This document shows positions 41,113 through 50,103 of a stretch of 64,000 bases of DNA, piece by piece. The notes under the pieces are model-generated. The model was not told the origin of the DNA and made no database searches. It worked only from the letters and a program-made list of their open reading frames with translations. A program made the position numbers and the translations under genes. The stretch lies in NCBI GenBank assembly GCA_021647745.1, contig JAKIUB010000010.1:16595-80594 (forward strand). The letters are read 5' to 3'. Source of the stretch: Paracoccaceae bacterium. GTDB lineage: Bacteria; Pseudomonadota; Alphaproteobacteria; Rhodobacterales; Rhodobacteraceae. Position 1 is the first letter of the stretch. Every line of letters starts with the position of its first letter.

Positions 41113-42072
41113 ATGCATTACCATCGGCGCAAAAGCTGGGCGATCAGGGAAAGTTTGGCAACAGAGGAATCCCTGTTTATGAACCGGCGGCAGTTGATGG
41201 CCGGAGCGGGCGCGCTGGCCGGTGCCGGGCTGATCGGTGGTGCGGCGCAGGCTCTGCCGGCCGAGGCGCGGTTTTCGCCCGCGGTGCGCCGCGCCGGCGG
41301 CTTTCCCCATGCGACCACACCGGTCACCCCCGAGAGCATCAACAGCACCTATAATAATTTTTACGAATTCGGCTCTTCCAAAAGCATCAGCCGCGAAGCC
41401 CAAGCGCTCAATTCGGACCCGTGGACCCTGACGATTGACGGTGATGTCGAGCAACCGCTAACACTGGATATCGACGCGCTGATGAACCGGATGCCGATGC
41501 AGGAGCGGGTCTACCGCCATCGCTGTGTCGAGGCATGGTCTATGGTGGTGCCATGGATCGGCTTTCCGCTAAAAGATCTGGTGGCGCTGGCGGCGCCGCT
41601 TTCCAAAGCGCGCTATGTGCGTTTCGAGACCTTCTTTGATACCGATACCGCCCCCGAGCAAAAGGCGAGCTGGTATCCCTGGCCCTATAGCGAGGGGATC
41701 ACGATAAGTGAAGCGACCAATGATCTGGCGATGATTGTTGTCGGGGCTTACGGCAAGGTGCTGCACAAGCAGTTTGGTGCACCGCTGCGGCTGCACCTGC
41801 CGTGGAAATACGGTTTTAAATCCATCAAGTCGATCTCAAAAATCACCTTTACATCGCGCAAGCCAAAGGGGTTTTGGGAAACCCTCAACGGGCGGGAATA
41901 CGGCTTTTGGGCCAATGTGAACCCTGAAGTGGACCACCCGCGCTGGACGCAAGCCACGGAAAAACCGCTGGGGCAGGATGATCGGGTGCCAACACAGTTG
42001 TATAATGGTTACGGCGCGCAGGTGGCCGGTATGTATGCAGGAATGGAGGGCGACCGTTCTACTTGGTTTTAA
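41113..42072 (+). CDS. msrP: Periplasmic methionine-sulfoxide reductase, catalytic subunit
   Basis: A 319-residue molybdoenzyme (YedY) that repairs oxidised methionine in periplasmic proteins. A Tat-type signal lies at residues 24-48 (MNRRQLMAGAGALAGAG). The Mo ligand is Cys138 in YRHRCVEAWSMVVPW, and GAPLRLHLPWKYGFKS is the typical cofactor-binding block. The start is the ATG at 41113 after GAGGAGAG; the short N-terminal extension before the twin Arg is normal. The heme-binding partner MsrQ (YedZ), usually the next gene, is not here: the neighbour downstream is purQ on the other strand. Confidence 0.93.
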   Translation: MHYHRRKSWAIRESLATEESLFMNRRQLMAGAGALAGAGLIGGAAQALPAEARFSPAVRRAGGFPHATTPVTPESINSTYNNFYEFGSSKSISREAQALNSDPWTLTIDGDVEQPLTLDIDALMNRMPMQERVYRHRCVEAWSMVVPWIGFPLKDLVALAAPLSKARYVRFETFFDTDTAPEQKASWYPWPYSEGITISEATNDLAMIVVGAYGKVLHKQFGAPLRLHLPWKYGFKSIKSISKITFTSRKPKGFWETLNGREYGFWANVNPEVDHPRWTQATEKPLGQDDRVPTQLYNGYGAQVAGMYAGMEGDRSTWF

Positions 42073-42104
42073 CGCCGGTTGTGACGCATGAATACCGGAG
42101 AAAT

Positions 42105-42779
42105 TTATCCGGCCACCATCAGGCTATGCACAAGGCTCTCAAAAACCCTGCTGCCATCATTACCGCCCAGAGCCGGATCATTCAGCCGCTCGGGGTGGGG
42201 CATCATGCCGAGCACGCGCCGGTTTTCTGACAGGATGCCGGCGATATCGTCAATCGAGCCGTTGGGGTTGCCGGCATAGCGAAAGGCAATGCGGTCCTCG
42301 CTTTGCAGTTTGAAAAGGAGGTCGCCATCGGCGATGTAGTTGCCATCATGGTGGGCCACAGGCACCGTGAGGCGCTGGCCCTTTTCAAGGGTGTTGGTGA
42401 AGGGGCTGTTGGCAGTTGCGGTAACCAGCTCCACATCTTTGCAGACAAATTTCAGCCCCGCGTTGCGCATCAGCGCACCGGGAAGCAGGCCGGATTCGAT
42501 AAGCACCTGAAAACCGTTGCATACCCCGATCACATGCCCGCCTTTATTGGCGAAATCGACCACGGCTTGCATGATCGGCATCCGCGCGGCAATGGCGCCG
42601 CAGCGCAGGTAATCCCCAAAGGAAAACCCGCCGGGAATGGCGACCACATCCAGGCCCTCGGGCAGGCTGGCCTCTTTGTGCCAGACCATTTGGGCGGGTA
42701 TGCCAGAGGCGCGCTCAAGGCCGACAGCAAGATCTCGATCACAGTTGGAACCGGGGAAAACGATGACGGCGGATTTCAT
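42105..42779 (-). CDS. purQ: Phosphoribosylformylglycinamidine synthase, glutaminase subunit
   Basis: A 224-residue class I glutamine amidotransferase that feeds ammonia to PurL for conversion of FGAR to FGAM in purine synthesis. The catalytic Cys is in GVCNGFQVLIESGLLPGAL near residue 86, and the His-Glu pair in MMPHPERL near residue 203. The N-terminal AVIVFPGSNCDRDLAVGLE is diagnostic. It follows purS with a DUF3592 gene placed between; purL is not in the window. Confidence 0.96.
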   Translation of the reverse strand: MKSAVIVFPGSNCDRDLAVGLERASGIPAQMVWHKEASLPEGLDVVAIPGGFSFGDYLRCGAIAARMPIMQAVVDFANKGGHVIGVCNGFQVLIESGLLPGALMRNAGLKFVCKDVELVTATANSPFTNTLEKGQRLTVPVAHHDGNYIADGDLLFKLQSEDRIAFRYAGNPNGSIDDIAGILSENRRVLGMMPHPERLNDPALGGNDGSRVFESLVHSLMVAG

Positions 42780-42782
42780 GGT

Positions 42783-43286
42783 TTAATCCTTTTTCAGGTC
42801 GCGTTTGTGGGCGATGGCTTTGATCCAAAACCACAACACCAGCGAGATAAGGGCAAACATGGCGCCGATTGTTAGAATGATGATCGCGCCGAAATAGTTG
42901 AAAACAAAGCCGGTAAAGCGGACATTGTCTTTTTGCGACGGGTCGAACAGGATGGTAAGCTCGGTGCCGATTTCAAAGTCAAATTCAGGCGAGGCGAGGC
43001 CAAGGGGAGCATTGGTTTGGGTGCCATCGGTCCAGGTAAAGGAAAATTCGGGGTTAAACAGGGTTTGTGGCCCGTCAGCGGTTTCGGTTATTTGCGGATT
43101 TATCTTGGTCACGGTGCCTATGGTTTCTGTGGCATTGGCGACCCAAAGGTAACTGGTAAAAAGCCATACCAGACCCGCACCGAGAAACACTATAGGCATG
43201 GTCCATATGAGCATTTTGGCGCGCCAGGTGGGAGCCGTGGTGCCCCCGGCGGTTTTGTAAAAGAAAAAACCGCTTTCCTGTTTCAT
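42783..43286 (-). CDS. DUF3592 membrane protein inserted between purS and purQ
   Basis: A 167-residue protein with transmembrane helices at about residues 28-50 and 130-154 and an extracytoplasmic domain between them (ANATETIGTVTKINPQ, PEFSFTWTDGTQ, LTILFDPSQKDNVRF), the layout of DUF3592. Nothing links it to purines by function. It overlaps the purS stop by 4 bp and ends 3 bp before the purQ start, so it is translated within the purine operon. Confidence 0.8.
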   Translation of the reverse strand: MKQESGFFFYKTAGGTTAPTWRAKMLIWTMPIVFLGAGLVWLFTSYLWVANATETIGTVTKINPQITETADGPQTLFNPEFSFTWTDGTQTNAPLGLASPEFDFEIGTELTILFDPSQKDNVRFTGFVFNYFGAIIILTIGAMFALISLVLWFWIKAIAHKRDLKKD

Positions 43287-43525
43287 CCCAGCACCTCGAT
43301 GCGGTAATCCTCGATCACCGTATTTGCCAGCAGTTTTTCACACATGTCTTTGAGCGTAGCTTCAGCCTTGGCGGGGTCGGTTTCCGCCAAGTCCAGCTCG
43401 ATCACCTTGCCTTGGCGCACGCCTTCAACGCCATCAAAACCAAGCGAGCCAAGCGCGTGTTGGATCGCCTTGCCTTGAGGGTCTAAAACACCGTTTTTAA
43501 GGGTAATATCAACGCGGGCTTTCAT
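43283..43525 (-). CDS. purS: Phosphoribosylformylglycinamidine synthase subunit PurS
   Basis: An 80-residue small subunit that bridges PurL and PurQ. The whole family is seen: KARVDITLKNGVLDPQGKAIQHALGSLGF at the start, VEGVRQGKVIELDL in the middle and CEKLLANTVIEDYRIEV at the end. It is 111 bp downstream of purC on the same strand. The gap 43526-43636 shows no gene. Confidence 0.95.
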   Translation of the reverse strand: MKARVDITLKNGVLDPQGKAIQHALGSLGFDGVEGVRQGKVIELDLAETDPAKAEATLKDMCEKLLANTVIEDYRIEVLG

Positions 43526-43636
43526 AGCGCTCTCCTTATTGTATTTCGGCCAAAAATTGAAACGGAAAATACTGCCTCTCGCGGGCGCTCGAACGTGCTT
43601 TCCGTTGGTATATTTTTATTGATTGCCCTAAATCCA

Positions 43637-44398
43637 TTAGTGAACCAGTTTCGGGCCAGTACCATTACCTGATTTTTTGGGCATAACCCCAAGGCGGGTG
43701 GCCAACTCGGTGTAAGCATCCGCGAGGTTGCCAAGGTCTTGCCGGAACACGTCTTTATCCAGCTTGGCGCCGGTTTCAATGTCCCACAAGCGGCAGCTAT
43801 CGGGGGAGATTTCGTCGGCGACGATCAGGCGCTGGAAATCACCGTCATACACACGGCCGATCTCGATTTTGAAATCCACCAGTTTAATGCCGATGCCAAA
43901 CATAATGCCGGACAGAAAGTCATTGACCCGCAGGGCAAGGCTGACCATTTCGTCGAGGTCATGCTGCTGTGCCCAGCCAAAAGCAATGGCGTGCTCTTCG
44001 GTGACCATCGGGTCGCCCAGGCTGTCGTCTTTGTAGTAAAACTCGACAATCGGCCGGGGCAGGGGGGTGCCTTCCTCGATGCCGAGCCGCTTGGACATGG
44101 AGCCAGCGGCGATATTGCGCACCACAACCTCCAAAGGGATGATTTCAACCTGCCGCACCAGCTGCTCGCGCATGTTCAGGCGGCGGATGAAGTGGGTTGG
44201 CACGCCGATGGCGTTTAATCCGGTCATAAAATGCTCGGAAAGGCGGTTGTTCAGCACGCCTTTACCTTCCACCACTGCATGTTTTTCAGCGTTAAAGGCG
44301 GTGGCGTCATCCTTGAAATACTGCACAACTGTGCCGGGCTCTGGCCCTTCATAGATGATTTTGGCCTTGCCTTCATAGATCAATTTGCGCCGCGCCAT
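43637..44398 (-). CDS. purC: Phosphoribosylaminoimidazole-succinocarboxamide synthase
   Basis: A 253-residue SAICAR synthetase joining CAIR and aspartate with ATP. Motifs: LIYEGKAKIIYE at residues 5-16 for nucleotide binding, PLEVVVRNIAAGSMSKRLG near residue 90, and KLVDFKIEIGR near residue 178. The start ATG is directly before ARRKLIYEG. It heads the purC-purS-DUF3592-purQ operon. The 148 bp upstream to the divergent zeta-subunit gene carry both promoters; I cannot define them. Confidence 0.96.
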   Translation of the reverse strand: MARRKLIYEGKAKIIYEGPEPGTVVQYFKDDATAFNAEKHAVVEGKGVLNNRLSEHFMTGLNAIGVPTHFIRRLNMREQLVRQVEIIPLEVVVRNIAAGSMSKRLGIEEGTPLPRPIVEFYYKDDSLGDPMVTEEHAIAFGWAQQHDLDEMVSLALRVNDFLSGIMFGIGIKLVDFKIEIGRVYDGDFQRLIVADEISPDSCRLWDIETGAKLDKDVFRQDLGNLADAYTELATRLGVMPKKSGNGTGPKLVH

Positions 44399-44546
44399 GG
44401 TCGTGCTCCGCGTGTTGGAGGGGGGGATAGGCGCTCTATAGGCCCAAGCCGTAATTTAAGCAAGGATTCGCGGTTGTGCTCTTGAAACAGGGGGGGAGGG
44501 ACTGCTATCTGTAAGATAACCGCAATGCTTCAGGAGCCTGAATAAT

Positions 44547-44858
44547 ATGTCGACCTTTAATGACCGTGAAAACGCCTTCGAGAACAAATTTGCCCATGAT
44601 GCCGAAACGCAATTTAAAATAGATGCGCGCACCAACAAGCTGCTGGGGCACTGGGCTGCGGGCCTGCTGGGTAAATCCGGCGACGAAGTGGCTGCCTACG
44701 CGCTCGAGGTCATCAAATCCGATTTCGAGGAAGCCGGCAACGAGGATGTTATCCGCAAGGTTGCCGCTGATCTGGCAGGCAAGGCCGACGAGGCGACTGT
44801 CCGCACCAAGATCGCTGAATGCGCCGAGCAGGCCGCCAAAGAGATTGCACAAGGATAA
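44547..44858 (+). CDS. F1-ATPase inhibitor zeta subunit (DUF1476)
   Basis: A 103-residue all-helical protein of DUF1476. In Paracoccus denitrificans this family was identified as the zeta subunit that blocks ATP hydrolysis by the F1-ATPase, playing the role of mitochondrial IF1. The inhibitory N-terminus is STFNDRENAFENKFAHDAETQFK, followed by a four-helix part (KLLGHWAAGLLGKSGDEVAAYALEVIKSDFEEAG). It is soluble and cytoplasmic. No atp genes are in the window. It is divergent from purC. Confidence 0.9.
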   Translation: MSTFNDRENAFENKFAHDAETQFKIDARTNKLLGHWAAGLLGKSGDEVAAYALEVIKSDFEEAGNEDVIRKVAADLAGKADEATVRTKIAECAEQAAKEIAQG

Positions 44859-44860
44859 TG

Positions 44861-44874
44861 TTGACCTTGATCAA
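44861..44874. promoter_or_regulatory. FnrL/FNR-type binding site upstream of small membrane protein
   Basis: TTGACCTTGATCAA fits TTGAY-N4-RTCAA at every defined base and lies 56 bp ahead of the ATG at 44930, directly after the zeta-subunit stop. It suggests oxygen control of the downstream 61-residue membrane protein. Confidence 0.72.
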
Positions 44875-44929
44875 GGTTTCTTTCGCCGTGCCGATATAGG
44901 CTACGGCGAGAAATCTTCTGGAGGATATA

Positions 44930-45115
44930 ATGTTTAAGCTTGCTTCAATCATCTACACCATAGCCGGGGTCACTATAGCGGGTATGCTGATGATTATTAC
45001 CCTCTCGGCGGGATATGATACCAAAGAGTATGTTGTGATAGCGGTCATAGCCGGCTTTTTGCTCGCCTTGCCTGTTTCGTGGTATGTAGCCAAGGCGATC
45101 AAGGAACTGGGTTAG
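44930..45115 (+). CDS. 61-residue two-helix membrane protein
   Basis: A small protein made of two transmembrane helices (about residues 5-27 and 34-55) with a short loop containing GYDTKEY. A ribosome site GGAGG is 7 bases ahead of the ATG. Similar proteins in Rhodobacterales are often labelled 'CTP synthetase' by error; nothing in the sequence supports that name. The FnrL-type site ahead suggests that it matters under low oxygen. The function is unknown. Confidence 0.72.
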   Translation: MFKLASIIYTIAGVTIAGMLMIITLSAGYDTKEYVVIAVIAGFLLALPVSWYVAKAIKELG

Positions 45116-45148
45116 CGCCCCATACTTTTTCCTGTCTTTCGATGTTTT

Positions 45149-45182
45149 ATGCCGCGTCCGGTATTCCGGCTGCGGCATTTTT
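45149..45182 (+). terminator. Rho-independent terminator after the small membrane protein
   Basis: ATGCCGC and GCGGCAT pair around an inner CCGG/CCGG helix, followed by TTTTTA. It closes the plus-strand unit before the convergent purB gene. Confidence 0.82.
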
Positions 45183-45297
45183 ACATCTCCCGAAGCATTG
45201 ATGACTTAAATGCACGCCCGCTATCAGGGCATGAAAGGCACTGCAGGTTTATATACTGATTTACCGGTTCTGGCGGGGCGGCGGCCCCGCCAAGCAC

Positions 45298-46605
45298 TCA
45301 CATGCTGCCAAATACCCGCTTAAAGATCGTATCCACATATTTGGTATGGTACCCGAGGTCGAACTCGTCTTCGATCTCGGCTTCGCTCATCACAGCCATA
45401 ACCTCGGGGTCGGTTTTCAGCTCGGTCAAAAAATCTGCACCCTGTTCCCAGACCTTCATGGCATTGCGCTGCACCAGCCGATAGCTGTCTTCGCGCGACA
45501 CGCCTTTTTGGGTCAGGGCGAGCAATACCCGCTGAGAATGCACCAGGCCTTGAAATTTATTCATGTTTGCCAGCATGTTATCCGGATATATCACCAGCTT
45601 TTCAACCAGCCCCGTCAGCCGTCCGAGGGCAAAATCAAGGGTGATGGTGGTATCGGGGCCGATATTGCGCTCGACGCTGGAGTGCGAAATATCGCGCTCG
45701 TGCCACAGGGTTACATTTTCCAGCGCCGGCACCACAGCCATGCGCACCAGCCGCGCCAGCCCTGTCAGGTTTTCCGAAAGGATAGGATTGCGCTTGTGGG
45801 GCATGGCGGAAGAGCCTTTTTGCCCCTTGGAGAAAAACTCTTCGGCTTCCAGCACTTCGGTACGCTGCATGTGGCGGATCTCGGTGGCGATGTTTTCGAT
45901 CGAAGCACCGATCACCCCGAGCGTGGCAAAAAACGCGGCATGGCGGTCGCGCGGGATCACCTGTGTGCTGATCGGCTCCGGCACAAGGCCGAGCTTTTCG
46001 CAAACATGGGCTTCGACCTCAGGGTTGATATTGGCAAATGTGCCGACCGCGCCGGAAATGGCACCGGTTGCAATCTCTGAGCGTGCGGTGATCAGGCGGG
46101 TTTTGTTACGGTCCATCTCGGCGTAAAAGCGTGCGAAGGTCAGCCCCATGGTTGTCGGCTCGGCATGGATCCCGTGGCTGCGGCCAATGCGGATGGTGTC
46201 TTTATGCTCCAGCGCGCGGGTTTTCAGGGCTTTGAGCAAGGCATCCATATCGGCCAGCAGCAGGTCGGTGGCGCGCACGAGCTGCACATTGAAACAGGTG
46301 TCCAGCACATCCGAGCTGGTCATGCCTTGATGCACAAACCGCGCTTCTTCATGGCCGACGATCTCGGCGAGATGGGTTAAAAAGGCAATGACATCATGTT
46401 TGGTGACTGCCTCGATTTCGTCAATCCGGCTCACATCGAACTCGACATCACGGGCCTTCCAGAGAGCATCTGCATTGGCCTGCGGGATAACCCCGAGGCG
46501 GGCCTGTGCGTCCGAGGCGTGGGCCTCTATTTCAAACCAGATGCGGAATTTGGTCTCGGCGGACCAGATGGAGACCATTTCGGGGCGGGAATATCGGGGA
46601 ATCAT
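45298..46605 (-). CDS. purB: Adenylosuccinate lyase
   Basis: A 435-residue lyase used twice in purine synthesis: SAICAR to AICAR, and adenylosuccinate to AMP. The family signature GSSAMPHKRNP is near residue 265, with TSSDVLDTCFNVQL and GRSHGIHAEPTTMG carrying other catalytic residues. It stands alone, convergent with the plus-strand unit. A GC-rich hairpin (45268-45290) follows the stop, but without a T-tract. Confidence 0.96.
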   Translation of the reverse strand: MIPRYSRPEMVSIWSAETKFRIWFEIEAHASDAQARLGVIPQANADALWKARDVEFDVSRIDEIEAVTKHDVIAFLTHLAEIVGHEEARFVHQGMTSSDVLDTCFNVQLVRATDLLLADMDALLKALKTRALEHKDTIRIGRSHGIHAEPTTMGLTFARFYAEMDRNKTRLITARSEIATGAISGAVGTFANINPEVEAHVCEKLGLVPEPISTQVIPRDRHAAFFATLGVIGASIENIATEIRHMQRTEVLEAEEFFSKGQKGSSAMPHKRNPILSENLTGLARLVRMAVVPALENVTLWHERDISHSSVERNIGPDTTITLDFALGRLTGLVEKLVIYPDNMLANMNKFQGLVHSQRVLLALTQKGVSREDSYRLVQRNAMKVWEQGADFLTELKTDPEVMAVMSEAEIEDEFDLGYHTKYVDTIFKRVFGSM

Positions 46606-46684
46606 GGCGCAGCCTTTGCATGGGAATGATGGGGGCTTGGTAACCGGTCAGGGATGATATCTCAAGTTCCAAGGCGAATGGTGG

Positions 46685-49144
46685 CTAGTTTGGTGGATTA
46701 AGACGGGTGATACCGGCCGCTGCTCCGCGCGCGATATCGGGGTCAAGGGTCATCGGTATGTATTCGGCCCGCCGCCATATCACCGAAAGATCATCATAAA
46801 ACCGCGAAAGAAAGTGGCCGCTCTGGCCGGTGGCCGCGATATAGACGGAATTGTCGGGGTTGTCGAAATCCACCACCATACGAAAACCGGCGGCATGGAT
46901 ATTGGTATAGGGTGCGCTGCCGGTGCTACGGGTCAGGCCGCGCAGCAGGGTGTTGTCGCCGCCCGGGGTCTCTTGCCAGATATTGGCAAACCACGCGACC
47001 ACAGGCAGTCGGCCAAGGGTTTTATTTTCCTGAAAGGCGAGGTGGGCACTGCCCCAGCGCCAGCGGTTTATATCACTGCCATATTTGCGGACAAGCTCCT
47101 GCAAGGCATCATCAAGCGCGATCGAGGCGATTTGCCGGCAGGTTTCGACCTCGATGCTCGGGCCGATGTTGCACCAGTTTGAGGCCCCGTTAATATCGCG
47201 AAAAACCCGCTCTATAAACAATGGGTTGACCCGGGTGACCTCACTTGAAAGCTGCCCGAGATCATCTCTGATCAGGCGGCCCTGAAGCGCGCGCACCCAT
47301 GCGGCATAGATCAGCGGCTCGGGGTCGTGCTGGCCCATTTCTCCATTCCACTGGGCGAGCAGCCCCAGCGCCTCGCGGCGGCGTGCGCGCGGGGTGCCTG
47401 TGGCGGCATCCTGATCGGCAAACCACAGGCCTTGCCCGATCAGGGGCAGCAAAATGCGCGCCGAAATGGAGACGGTATCGGTCTGGATAGAGACAAAGCT
47501 GCTCTGGGTATGAAACTGGCGGGCATTGAGCAGGTCCGTGGCGCGGATGATCCGCTGGGTGTCGCCCCAGTCAAAGCTGAAATTGGCAGGAAAGGCGCCG
47601 GTCTCCAGCGCGTTGTTGGTATTGACGACAACACCGCTATCCGGGTTTTCGACAAAGGGGTTCTGCTCAAAAGGATAATACCCCTGCCATGCATTGATCT
47701 CGAGCCAGCCCTGCGCCGGAATACGCCCTTTTGTGGCATTGTCCCGATCTCTCATCGGCACACGCCCTGCGGTGACAATGGCGATGTTTTCCCTGTCGGC
47801 TAGGGTGATATTATTGGCGGGGGCAACCATATCGGCCAGCACGGCGCGGCCGGTTGTGGTGGAGGTAGCGCTCATCAGCCCGATCAAGGCTTGCACGCTG
47901 CGATCTTCCTCTATCAGCCCTGTCCACGCCAGCGAAAATTCATGGCCCTCGGGGCGGATACGGGCAATGCCGAAGCTGTTATCGGGCAGCACGGGGCGGC
48001 CACTGGCCCATCTCAGCTCACGCGATACCGGTGCCTGCCCTTCTACCTGTATCACCGTTGGCCGGCGCTTAAAGGGGATAGCGCCGTCTTCTGTCAGGTA
48101 TTCATCGCTGTTTTGCGGGTTGAGACGCTCCAGATACAGATCCTGATCATCGAGATAGCTGGCGGTCAGCCCCCAGCTCAGGTCATTATTGCGCCCGATC
48201 AGAATAGCGGGAATGCCGGGGATAGTAGCACCGATCACACCGCCGCTTTCCAGCTCGAGGCGCGCCAGCATCCAGACACCGGGGGCGCTGAGGCCCATAT
48301 GGGGGTCATTGGCCATCAGGGTGCCCCCGCTGGCCGAACGGGCGCCGCTGGCGGCAAACGCATTGGAGGCCCCCGCCAGCCCGATAGGGGGCAGGGGGTA
48401 AAAGGCCGGCAGCGGGAGATCAGTGGCCATTTGCAGGCGGCTATCGGGAAACAGGGTCGAAAAAGAAGGCACTTTGGTTGCCGGTGTTTTGGGGGCGTCG
48501 GGCAGGATATCGGCTATGCGCTCGGCGGGCAGGCGAAAGGAAAGCTTGGCGCGCAGGGTTTCGAGGCTGGCTTTGTCGCTGGTTTGCAGGGCGGTCAGTT
48601 TGATCAGGGCGATACTGTCGGCTGCGCTCCACGGCGCGATGGCATTGTCATAAAGGAAAAACTCGGGCGCCCCGCGACCCAGGGCCTCCTGGCGCACGGT
48701 CGATACCCACGCATTGACCCCGGCGGCGTAGGCATTGAGCAGTGCAAGGGTTTCGGGGGTCTGGTAGGCAACAGCGCGCTGGGAAATGGCGTAGAGATCA
48801 AGCGCGCGCATCAGGGTGTCGGTTTCGAGGGTTTCGGGGCCAAACAGCTCAGATAACCGGCCTTGGGCGGTGCGGCGCATCAGCTCCATCTGCCACAGCC
48901 TGTCCTGGGCGTGGGCAAAACCGAGGCCGAAAAGCACATCGGCATTGCTTTGGCCGAAAATATGCGGCACGGCGTAGCTATCGCGCAGGATCTCGACAGG
49001 GGCGCTAACGGCAAGCCCTTCAAAGCTGCGGTTATAATCGGGCAGCGAGCGCGACGCCAGATAATAGACCAGCCCCGTGCCAATAGCGGCCACGGCCAGC
49101 AGCCCGACAAAGCCACCGAATATCCAGCGAAACAGCTTGGTCAT
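46685..49144 (-). CDS. Penicillin acylase family (Ntn-hydrolase) protein
   Basis: An 819-residue N-terminal-nucleophile hydrolase. An N-terminal helix (residues about 8-30) exports or anchors it. The alpha part has VEILRDSYAVPHIFG and HAQDRLWQMELMRR; the self-cleavage point is expected before Ser260 in GASNAFAASG, and ANDPHM follows. The family hydrolyses amides such as penicillin side chains, acyl-homoserine lactones or other N-acyl compounds; the substrate is undetermined, and quorum-signal acylase activity is a fair guess. The start is the ATG of MTKLFRW, because the longer frame crosses the divergent gene. Confidence 0.87.
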   Translation of the reverse strand: MTKLFRWIFGGFVGLLAVAAIGTGLVYYLASRSLPDYNRSFEGLAVSAPVEILRDSYAVPHIFGQSNADVLFGLGFAHAQDRLWQMELMRRTAQGRLSELFGPETLETDTLMRALDLYAISQRAVAYQTPETLALLNAYAAGVNAWVSTVRQEALGRGAPEFFLYDNAIAPWSAADSIALIKLTALQTSDKASLETLRAKLSFRLPAERIADILPDAPKTPATKVPSFSTLFPDSRLQMATDLPLPAFYPLPPIGLAGASNAFAASGARSASGGTLMANDPHMGLSAPGVWMLARLELESGGVIGATIPGIPAILIGRNNDLSWGLTASYLDDQDLYLERLNPQNSDEYLTEDGAIPFKRRPTVIQVEGQAPVSRELRWASGRPVLPDNSFGIARIRPEGHEFSLAWTGLIEEDRSVQALIGLMSATSTTTGRAVLADMVAPANNITLADRENIAIVTAGRVPMRDRDNATKGRIPAQGWLEINAWQGYYPFEQNPFVENPDSGVVVNTNNALETGAFPANFSFDWGDTQRIIRATDLLNARQFHTQSSFVSIQTDTVSISARILLPLIGQGLWFADQDAATGTPRARRREALGLLAQWNGEMGQHDPEPLIYAAWVRALQGRLIRDDLGQLSSEVTRVNPLFIERVFRDINGASNWCNIGPSIEVETCRQIASIALDDALQELVRKYGSDINRWRWGSAHLAFQENKTLGRLPVVAWFANIWQETPGGDNTLLRGLTRSTGSAPYTNIHAAGFRMVVDFDNPDNSVYIAATGQSGHFLSRFYDDLSVIWRRAEYIPMTLDPDIARGAAAGITRLNPPN

Positions 49145-49224
49145 ATTACGAGAATCCGATCCATACTTGACCTTGCGCTGATAGCAGGCCATTTGATTAG
49201 GGGCAACATGACAGGAGAGAGCGA

Positions 49225-50103
49225 ATGGCAAAACTGGCATTTTTGGGCCTTGGTGTGATGGGCTATCCGATGGCGGGGCATCTGGCGGCGGCCGGACACG
49301 AGGTTTGTGTCTATAACCGCACATTGGCCAAGGCGGAGGCTTGGGTGGCCGAGCACGGTGGCAGCATGGCTCCGACCCCGCGCGAGGCTGCTCTGGGGGC
49401 AGAAACCGTCTTTGCCTGTGTTGGTAATGATGATGATCTGCGCGCGGTGGTGCTCGGGGTGGATGGTGCGCTCGCGGGCATGGATCCGGGCACGATATTC
49501 GTAGACCACACCACAGCTTCAGCCGATGTAACCCGTGAGCTGTTTGCACTGGCGGCGGCCAAGGGGGTCGGTTTTATTGATGGTCCGGTTTCGGGGGGGC
49601 AGGCGGGGGCCGAAAACGGTGTGCTGACCGTGATGTGTGGTGGCGATGAGGCGCCATATAACACTGCCGAGCCTTTTATTGCGGCTTTTGCCCGCTCGTG
49701 CCGCCTTATGGGGGCAAGTGGTGCGGGCCAGCTAACCAAGATGGTTAACCAGATATGTATTGCGGGCCTGATGCAGGGGCTTTCCGAGGGGTTGCATTTT
49801 GCCCAGAAAGCCGGCTTGGACGGCGAGGCGGTGGTTGATGTGATCTCAAAGGGGGCAGCGGGTAGCTGGCAGATGGATAACCGCTACAAAACCATGCTGG
49901 CTGACGAGTTCGATTTTGGCTTCGCGGTGGACTGGATGCGCAAGGATCTCGGGATTGTGCTGGCCGAGGCTGATAATAACGGCGCCAGCCTTCCCGGCAC
50001 GGCGATGATTGACCAATATTACAAGGATGTGCAAAACATGGGCGGTGCGCGCTGGGATACCAGCAGCTTGATCAAGCGCCTGAGGGCGTTGGACAGGGGC
50101 TAA
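49225..50103 (+). CDS. Beta-hydroxyacid dehydrogenase (3-hydroxyisobutyrate dehydrogenase family)
   Basis: A 292-residue NAD(P)-dependent enzyme. FLGLGVMGYPMAGHL at residues 5-19 is the cofactor site, DGPVSGGQAGAENG near residue 120 the substrate loop, and the catalytic Lys lies in GQLTKMVNQI near residue 172. The family oxidises 3-hydroxyisobutyrate, tartronate semialdehyde, glyoxylate-related or succinic-semialdehyde substrates; which one cannot be told. It is divergent from the acylase gene with an 80-bp gap. Confidence 0.88.
   Translation: MAKLAFLGLGVMGYPMAGHLAAAGHEVCVYNRTLAKAEAWVAEHGGSMAPTPREAALGAETVFACVGNDDDLRAVVLGVDGALAGMDPGTIFVDHTTASADVTRELFALAAAKGVGFIDGPVSGGQAGAENGVLTVMCGGDEAPYNTAEPFIAAFARSCRLMGASGAGQLTKMVNQICIAGLMQGLSEGLHFAQKAGLDGEAVVDVISKGAAGSWQMDNRYKTMLADEFDFGFAVDWMRKDLGIVLAEADNNGASLPGTAMIDQYYKDVQNMGGARWDTSSLIKRLRALDRG

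Noticed and set aside
45268..45290. GC-rich hairpin after purB as a rho-independent terminator
   Set aside because: The stem is strong, but no T-tract follows on the minus strand.
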